Source: Panopea generosa (taxonomy: Eukaryota; Mollusca; Bivalvia; Adapedonta; Hiatellidae). From it: 64,000 bases of DNA. Shown piece by piece: positions 57,685-64,000 of the stretch. Position 1 is the stretch's first letter. Each line of letters starts with the position of its first letter. Where the stretch lies: positions 18,701,406 through 18,765,405 of the forward strand of contig CM055908.1 in assembly GCA_029582155.1 (NCBI GenBank), written 5' to 3'. The notes beneath the pieces were generated by a model, which was not told where the DNA came from, did no database searches, and worked only from the letters and a program-made list of their open reading frames with translations. A program made the position numbers and the translations under genes.

Positions 57685-57772
57685 CTTGATTATGTGTCTG
57701 TCGTGTCACACTGTTATCTCCTCAACTCTTTCTTTGTCTCATTTGGTGCTGTTAGGATCATACACAAGTAAA
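57685..57772 (-). other. PCED1: PCED1 5' UTR part of exon
   Basis: Acceptor TCTGTATGTTTTACAG places the exon start at 57772. The region up to the ATG has in-frame stops, so it is untranslated in the PCED1 frame. Confidence 0.7.
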
Positions 57773-58324
57773 CTGTAAAACATACAGACACAAGAAGACA
57801 TTGTTCAATAACTTTCGTACTAGCATTGGAAGCATTTTTTTCTATATTTTTTCATTTCATTCAATGACAATGTGAGTACTGTTTCTTATTATTGACATTT
57901 GTGCAGGAAGTTGAAATACACTTCCATGATGTTTGTTATTCGAAAGTGATCGAAAACAGGTTATGGCATCATACCTGTATATGAATGTCTGCAAATACAG
58001 CTTACGACTCTATGAGGAAATTATCCATCTCAACCGAGATTTAAAAACTCACAGCAATTTCTGTCATACTAAATCTGGACGTTACTATAATTTATTTTAA
58101 CGGTTTGTTTCAATCACTGCGACTGATCATTTCAAAACGCGTGCGAGTTTCCTGGCAATGGCAGTTTCCGATTTCGCGTTTAAGCGTTTATCACAGGTCT
58201 TTGGTTTTAGTATTAGTTTCTCTCATGAAAAAGTTTAGTACATACATTTCATTATTTTTAACGTACTGATATACTATCGAAATAAAATACAAACTAGCAA
58301 ACTGATGTTTCATAGAATCCTTAC

Positions 58325-58448
58325 CAGTCTGTTGTGATTTTTTTCTCCGAACTATCAGAGTTACCGAACTTGATATTTCCCGCGGTTTTTGACAGCGTGT
58401 GAAACTTACGCCCCGCACCGACCAGGGATGCAATAAATTTGTCATTTT
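58325..58448 (-). other. PCED1: probable PCED1 5' UTR exon
   Basis: Minus strand segment richer in CpG than its surroundings (GTGCGGGGCG, CCGCGGG), ending in the donor CTG|GTAAGG at 58325/58324, which would splice 552 bp on to the acceptor at 57773. Upstream ATGs give short frames that end before the PCED1 ATG after splicing, so they are possible uORFs. The 5' limit is unknown; at about 58449 the sequence becomes an interspersed element. Confidence 0.5.
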
Positions 58449-60330
58449 TAGCTCTACTGGCCAAAGCCCTTCTATGGTGGTTTGTCCGTCGTCTGACGTA
58501 CACCGCCTGTGGATCTGAAATTCAAGATGGCCGCCGTTACTAAAAATATTCCAAAATTTAAAAAAGCTTTCTCATAAACCACCCAACAGATTTTGAAAAA
58601 AATAATGCAGAAATTAATGATAATCAACTATAGTTCTATGAGATTTGTTCAAATGGAGTCCCTGATATTAAAATTGACCCCATCCCGAGTGTTCAATTAG
58701 GGGACACATGTCATTAGATCTAAAATAAACTCTTTTTTTTAAAAAAAATGAACTGATGTTGCCAATATTTTCACAGAAGCATTGTTTTAGTCAAGGAGAT
58801 TCAGATTTTAAAAAATGACTGGGTTCCATTGTCTTAAGGGATCAGGAAAAGGGTAAAAATTGGGAATTACAAAAAATCGTTTTCTTAAGAACCAGTCAGT
58901 CAAATTTGCTCATATTTGGCATAAATTATCCCTATGTGTAGGGGTTTGAGGGAAGATAAGAATTAAGGGGCTAATAGTTATTGGGGCCCTCTAAGGAGAC
59001 TTAGAATTTTAGACAGGGATACTATGGAAAAACTGATAATTCTCATTTTTTCATTCATTTGAGCAAAATTTTTATTCAGTTTGAGTTCTGGAGCATCATC
59101 TAATCATAAGAAATAAGATTTGGTTAATTAATAAGGAGAATTGACTTTCCATAAGGGGTCAGGGTGTGTCAAAAAAGGGTTGGAATAGGAAATTTTCAAA
59201 AATATTCTTCTCAACAACCGGTCAATCAAATTTGTTCATATTTAATAACAAAATATCCTAGTGAGTATAGGTTTAAAGTTTGTACAAATCAAGGGGCTTG
59301 TATTTGTAGGGGTCCTGTAAGGGGACTGAATTTTATAAAGGAATACGATGGGAAAATGGAAAATTTGATTTTTTTCATCCATTTATAACTTTTTTATTCA
59401 GTTTGAGTTCTGAAGCATCTTCTAGTCTTAATAGATAAGATTTTTTTCAATAAGAAAGATTGACTGGCTAAATTGCTATTTTCAAAAATCTAATTCTCAA
59501 CAACGGATCAGTCAAATTTGCTCATATTTGATATAATAAATTGTCCCTATGATTAAAAACTCTAATTTATACAAGTCAATGGGCTCTGTGATGAATAGAC
59601 GCCCTGTGAGGAAACTTTGTGAGTTTTACATAGGAAAACTATGGGGAAATTGCCTTTTTTGTCCATTTGCTTGGGTTAAACTGGGAATTTACATGAATCT
59701 TCCTCTCAATAACCTTTCTGTTAAACTTGTTCATATATGATATAAATTAACCTTTCATCAGCAAGTGATTGGTGGTTCTGCAAAATGAAGGGGCTGGGAA
59801 ATTATAGGGATCCTGCAAGGTGACTTTTTACTTTAACATAGGAATATTATGAGGAAAACTTTTTTTTTTCATTTTTGCATCCATGTGTACAAAAAAATTC
59901 TATTTAATATCTTAAGTATTTTTGCTCATAACAAATCCCTATGAGTGGGTAATTGAAGTTTTGACAAATGAAGGAAATGGGGTGATTAAGGGTCCTGAAA
60001 AGGGACTATTTTTTTTTACAGATGAAAGGTATGGGAATTTAAAGTATTTCCTTTTCATAGCAATTAACTGTTTGTTCTGTAAGAGTGTGGTGGAGGTTTA
60101 TCTATAAGTTGTTAAGACAACCCCACAAAGAGGGTTAATTTTGTGGAATTTCAAAAAGCGCTATGACAACTATGAATGAGTAGAGCATTCTCAGGACCTC
60201 TTTGGCCTTTTGTTTTTTCACTGACTCACTTTTAATAAAACTTGACCACAATGTTCATTGGGTGGTGCCTTTTGAGAACTGTTTCAATATTGGTCAACCA
60301 AGATGGCCACCAGGACCCCACATAGCATTT
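58449..60330 (+). mobile_element. interspersed non-autonomous element, TACTGGCCAAAGC head
   Basis: Head TTAGCTCTACTGGCCAAAGC + CCTTCTATGGTGGTTTGTCC + GTCGTCTGACG, then ATTCAAGATGGCCGCCGTTA. The interior holds four to five diverged units of about 200-330 bp around CTCAACAACCGGTCAATCAA + ATTTGTTCATAT (58883, 59209, 59495, 59704, a relic near 59910). Related text includes GGGGTCCTGTAAGGGGACT. The end carries AAAACTTGACCACAATGTTC and AACCAAGATGGCCACCAGGA. Frames such as 59164-59388 are not genes. Class undetermined. Confidence 0.65.
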
Positions 60331-60529
60331 TTATTTTAAATGACATATCCACTGAAACCAGGGATGCAGCTACGTAAATTTTAATAGTGCAGTCCTAGAA
60401 TTTTTTATGCAGTTCTGTGGGTCCTCCTCCAGATTTTTTTAAAAATATAAGTGGCCAATGTTGCATTCTCAGGGTTGTTGTGTGTATTTTTTCTATGAAA
60501 AAAAAAAAAGACAGATTTTAAGTCACTAT
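60331..60529. other. spacer, nothing recognised
   Basis: Short AT-rich stretch with an A run at about 60498-60510. Confidence 0.4.
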
Positions 60530-60985
60530 AATCAAGGAATTATATAGAGAAGGGAAGGCAATTGGCTCGTGTATTCACACAAAATTTAACAAGCTCTCGT
60601 TTTCCATTATCTTAACTTCCATTTATATCAGGAACACAAATAAAAATTACTTTGCCATATGAAATTGTAATCAAAACAATACCATTCCCACAAATTTGTG
60701 TTTAAACTTGTTTAAGTACTTGTGATTACAAAAATTGTATACTGCAGTTAAAATAACCACATATTACAATAATTTTTCGATAATTTTTTCTTCAAACCAC
60801 AAAATCTTTAATTCAAGATCATTTTGCATGATCCAAAACATGTTTAAACATATAAGATTAAATACGACTTACAGTTTATGTATAAGAAATCAGTTGCTTG
60901 TGAATTATGAATGATTAATTTGCAAATTATGAATCTTACGTGTGCTATTTCATCAACATTTAGTCAGGAGATGCAAGTTTCCTAT
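60530..60985 (+). repeat. dispersed repeat Q, copy 1
   Basis: GGGAAGGCAATTGGCTCGTG, CACAAATTTGTGTTTAAACT, GATCATTTTGCATGATCCAA + AACATGTTTAAACAT. Direct counterpart at 62640-63005. Confidence 0.8.
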
Positions 60986-62639
60986 CCTTCTATACAAGTC
61001 TATACAACAAATCTTTGCTCGTCACTGGTAAAACAATACCGACTACTTATGAGAATCAGAGACATATCATGCAATTAGACCACTGTGCTAATTTTAATTA
61101 AATTAATTAGCCCCAGTAGAAATCACTGAACCTTTTCATTTATATTTTGCGAACTTGTTACCCTAGTTATCCTCTACCACAACTTTCTATATGTTCTTTT
61201 GTGTCCAAGTGTCAAACAAGGTGACCATTTGTGCTGGTCCAGTATAAGTTATACATTATAAGCTTATGTAGAGAAAACTAACTGAATTGTAATAGCAGAA
61301 TACTCAAAGCAGGGAACTGTAAATGAATCGGTTCTATCGGTATTTTGGTTCATAATGAAGTTGAAAATGCTATTCCCTCCCAAATCTGTTTATCCAATGA
61401 TCAAATTGAAAGGCAAACTGTAATTATTGCGCAAAACCTTTTTTCCAATGTCTAAGACTTAAATGTGTCAGAAAACACCTTGTTATACATTTTTAACGTT
61501 CATTTATTGTCAATATTACCAGGATTACGTGTGCATTGTTAGTACAACAGTTAAAAAAGAATACAAAAGGATTTACTTGTAGGTCCAAGCCAGAAGTGCT
61601 GGTACTTTAGTCTGTTAACCCTCGATGGCATGAAAATAAAGCTAAATATTCAATCATATACAGTCCTTGTTCAAACTAAGATAGACAGATTGCTAGTTTA
61701 AGGTTAAGTGTAAAATCTTAAGCACCCACATTTTGTTATCTGAGGTTTATGTTATGTCCTTGTATTATGTTATGTCCTTATATTGTTATTTAATTTTTGT
61801 CAAAACAGTAATGGTGCTTTGACTCTTCTCATCCCAAGTACTTGTCAAAGATTAAAGGAAGTATATTATTTTATAGCCATTTCCTGAATTTATGTTTGTA
61901 TGTACATGCATTACAATTGTCACCATTATGTTACGTTGGAATAAAACCTTACATCCACAAAATGTTATCCGTCATTTATTTGTCATTACTATCATATTTG
62001 TTTTTTAACCAGTATTTTAAGACAAGACCCCGGCACACTCATCTGACAGCAGTTTTAAATTTCCATATTAAGTGGTAAACTCAAAGACAAAAACACAAAA
62101 CATATAATTAAAATAGTTTATTTGCATTAAAATCAATACATAATCATACAAGTGAATATCAAAATAATACAACCATTATATTTCTTCAACATGAATTAAA
62201 ACATCACATTAATCCAAAATTTCATTCTTTGTAATATGCTAATCAGTTTTTTTTATTAAACAGATGTCATGCTTGTTGGATGTGATATTTAAAATTTAGT
62301 CCACCTGGTTCCTGTTTCACCAACATATACATAAATACTTAAAAACTTAAATCTAAGAAAAGCAACCAGGTGATCATGCTTATCCAATGGTTCCAGTCGA
62401 ACTGCATATGGGTTCATTGATATTGATGACTGAATATATAAAATGCCAGTCAAAACTTAGTTAAGTTTTAAAGTATTTAAGTAAGCCAGACTGTAATCTA
62501 AAGTGTTATATATACGTTGTTCAGTTGCTTTAAAGGGTCACATGGCAATTTCATATATTTTCACTTGCCGGTAAAATTATTTCTGAAATTACATGTCTAT
62601 AATATGTACATGATACCATTATGATATTAAAATGCATCA
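60986..62639. other. AT-rich DNA with a SINE tail, no gene recognised
   Basis: The only identifiable piece is a family-B SINE 3' end at about 61612-61660 (GTTAACCCTCGATGGCATGA + AAATAAAGCTAAATATTCAA). Open frames at 61842-62078 (plus) and 62551-62796 (minus) have no domain I recognise. Confidence 0.5.
61612..61660 (+). mobile_element. family-B SINE, 3' end only
   Basis: CGATGGCATGAAAATAAAGC + TAAATATTCAATCATA parallels GGATGGCATAAAAATGACGC + TAAATATTCAATCAATC of the full copy at 43885-44185. 5'-truncated, as retroposed copies often are. Confidence 0.6.
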
Positions 62640-63005
62640 AGGAATCATAGAGAGAAGGAAAGGCAATTGATTGAGATTTTGTGAATGCTCGTGTATTCAC
62701 CCAAAATCTCGCAATATCTCGTTTTTTATTATCTTCACTACCATTCATCTCAAAAACACAGATCAAAATTCTTGCACTGCAGAATGAAATTGTCATTAAA
62801 ACAATACTATTTCCAGAAATTTGTGTTTAAAATTGTTGAATTAGTTGTGATTACAAAATGTGTATACCCGGTACTACATCTGAAATAACAACAAATTATG
62901 ACAATTTTTTTCTTCAAACCTCAATATCTTTGATTCAAGATCATTTTGCGTGATCAAAACATGTTTAAACATCTAAGATGACCAAAAAATGTATGCGAAA
63001 CTTGA
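62640..63005 (+). repeat. dispersed repeat Q, copy 2
   Basis: GGAAAGGCAATTGATTGAGA, CCAGAAATTTGTGTTTAAAA, GATCATTTTGCGTGATCAAA + ACATGTTTAAACATC. Same orientation as copy 1; differs by a 20-bp insertion (TTGAGATTTTGTGAATGCT) near the start. Confidence 0.8.
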
Positions 63006-63659
63006 GTTTTGTTACCACTGTGGAAAGTAGCATAATCCTCGCTAACTATTTGTTACTGCTGTGGAAACTTTGATCATATATGAGAAGATTTTCATTCATA
63101 TTTTAATACATTTGTGTGAAACCAATAATCGTATAAACAACTGTTAATAATTTCTTATATATGAGGTTACAGATAAACAAGAATTGGAGGTCGAAAATTC
63201 CAATTTGATAATTTTTTACAGGCGAAAAGACATATTAAATTTGTGAAAATTATTTCCATTTTGCCGTTTGTATCTTTAAGCCAAATACAACTTGATAACT
63301 ATATTTTTATTTCAGCACATACGAAATAAGGAAACATAAATAATAAATAAAATGACATTATTTATAGGTTATCATGCTACATATTAAACGCAATTATATT
63401 ATCTATAGTAATAAAAGGCTATATTAGACCAAATGTTAAAGAGTATAAATGCAATACTAGTATATATGGACGGATGAGTTTGAAACCAAGATCTTTTAAA
63501 TATCAAATAGAAATAACTGCTGCTATACACAGAAGTGTCTCTTATTTTACATAATATTTTTATAAAACCCAAAAAAGAACATTAATAAAATAACAATCTT
63601 AGTTTCCTTTAATACTTGTAAATCATGATAGTATCATATCATACAGCTGACTGGCTGTA
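63006..63659. other. AT-rich DNA, nothing recognised
   Basis: No repeat or coding signal seen. Confidence 0.5.
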
Positions 63660-63671
63660 ACTTTCCTGGAA

Positions 63672-64000
63672 AATGTGTTCCCTGCGCACTACACTTCACA
63701 TATATTATATGGTATTTTCTGGACATATATTTTGCACATGCTTTATACTGGTATGTTCTAGACCTATATTTTACATATAGTATATATGGTATGTTCTAGA
63801 CCTACATTTTACATATACTATAATGGTGTTCTAAGACCTACATTTTACATATACTATATATGGTATGTTCTGGACCTACATTTTACATATACTATATATG
63901 GTATGTTCTGGACCTACATTTCACATATACTATATATGTTATAATCTAGACTTATATTTTGCTTATACTACATATGGTATGTTCTAGACCTATATTTTGC
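63672..64000. repeat. 38-bp tandem repeat, open at right edge
   Basis: Unit TGGTATGTTCTGGACCTACA + TTTTACATATACTATATA (38 bp, starts at 63861 and 63899). Earlier units are diverged or differ by a few bases in length. It continues beyond the window. Confidence 0.92.

Noticed and set aside
1-64000. Search for LTR elements, capsid or envelope genes, Polintons and toxin genes
   Set aside because: No paired long terminal repeats, integrase, protease, capsid-like or packaging ATPase motifs noticed; the only retroelement coding remains are from a LINE.

Overview
This window is eukaryotic and very probably from a bivalve mollusc. It is AT-rich and full of introns, satellites, tRNA-derived SINEs and short non-autonomous elements. 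Two element styles, one opening with a GGCCCTATATCGCTCACCTG-like end and one carrying tandem blocks around GGCCATAACTCTGAC, are ones I associate with bivalve genomes. No bacterial operon, CRISPR array or plasmid feature is present. I recognised no LTR element, Polinton or other virus-like element.

One host gene can be reconstructed. On the minus strand, 46329-57684, seven coding exons with consensus splice sites and consistent phases give a 433-residue PC-esterase of the PCED1 (FAM113) family. It has the GDSI nucleophile motif in the first coding exon, the NSCLWDISRYG block, an LDLHYFLRH block, a DGVHW block and an N/Q-rich tail. At least one further 5' UTR exon lies at about 58.3-58.45 kb, directly against an interspersed element. 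Three other exon-like segments on the minus strand (3791-3922, 27017-27200, 28552-28689) may belong to an unidentified gene with very long introns.

Layout: 1-1398, 47-bp satellite; 1.4-4.6 kb, unique AT-rich DNA with one exon candidate; 4583-9253, 106-bp satellite with a trimer higher-order duplication; 10.1-19.5 kb, a large imperfect inverted structure whose arms each hold a TGTGA/TCACA array; 19.7-21.3 kb, a decayed LINE; 22.5-27 kb, a 33-bp minisatellite and duplicated repeats; 28.1-33.5 kb, five simple or tandem arrays (GT, 14 bp, ATT, AGT, 34 bp); 31.6-44.2 kb, SINEs and non-autonomous elements, several nested; 45-58.5 kb, the PCED1 gene with intronic repeats; 58.45-64 kb, interspersed elements and a 38-bp array running off the right edge.

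The best observation is at 56137-56722. There, a tandem duplication spanning the last nine to twelve bases of PCED1 exon 2, its 5' splice site and the head of an intronic SINE has produced eight 73-bp units. Seven extra copies of a complete 5' splice site therefore sit directly downstream of the real one.
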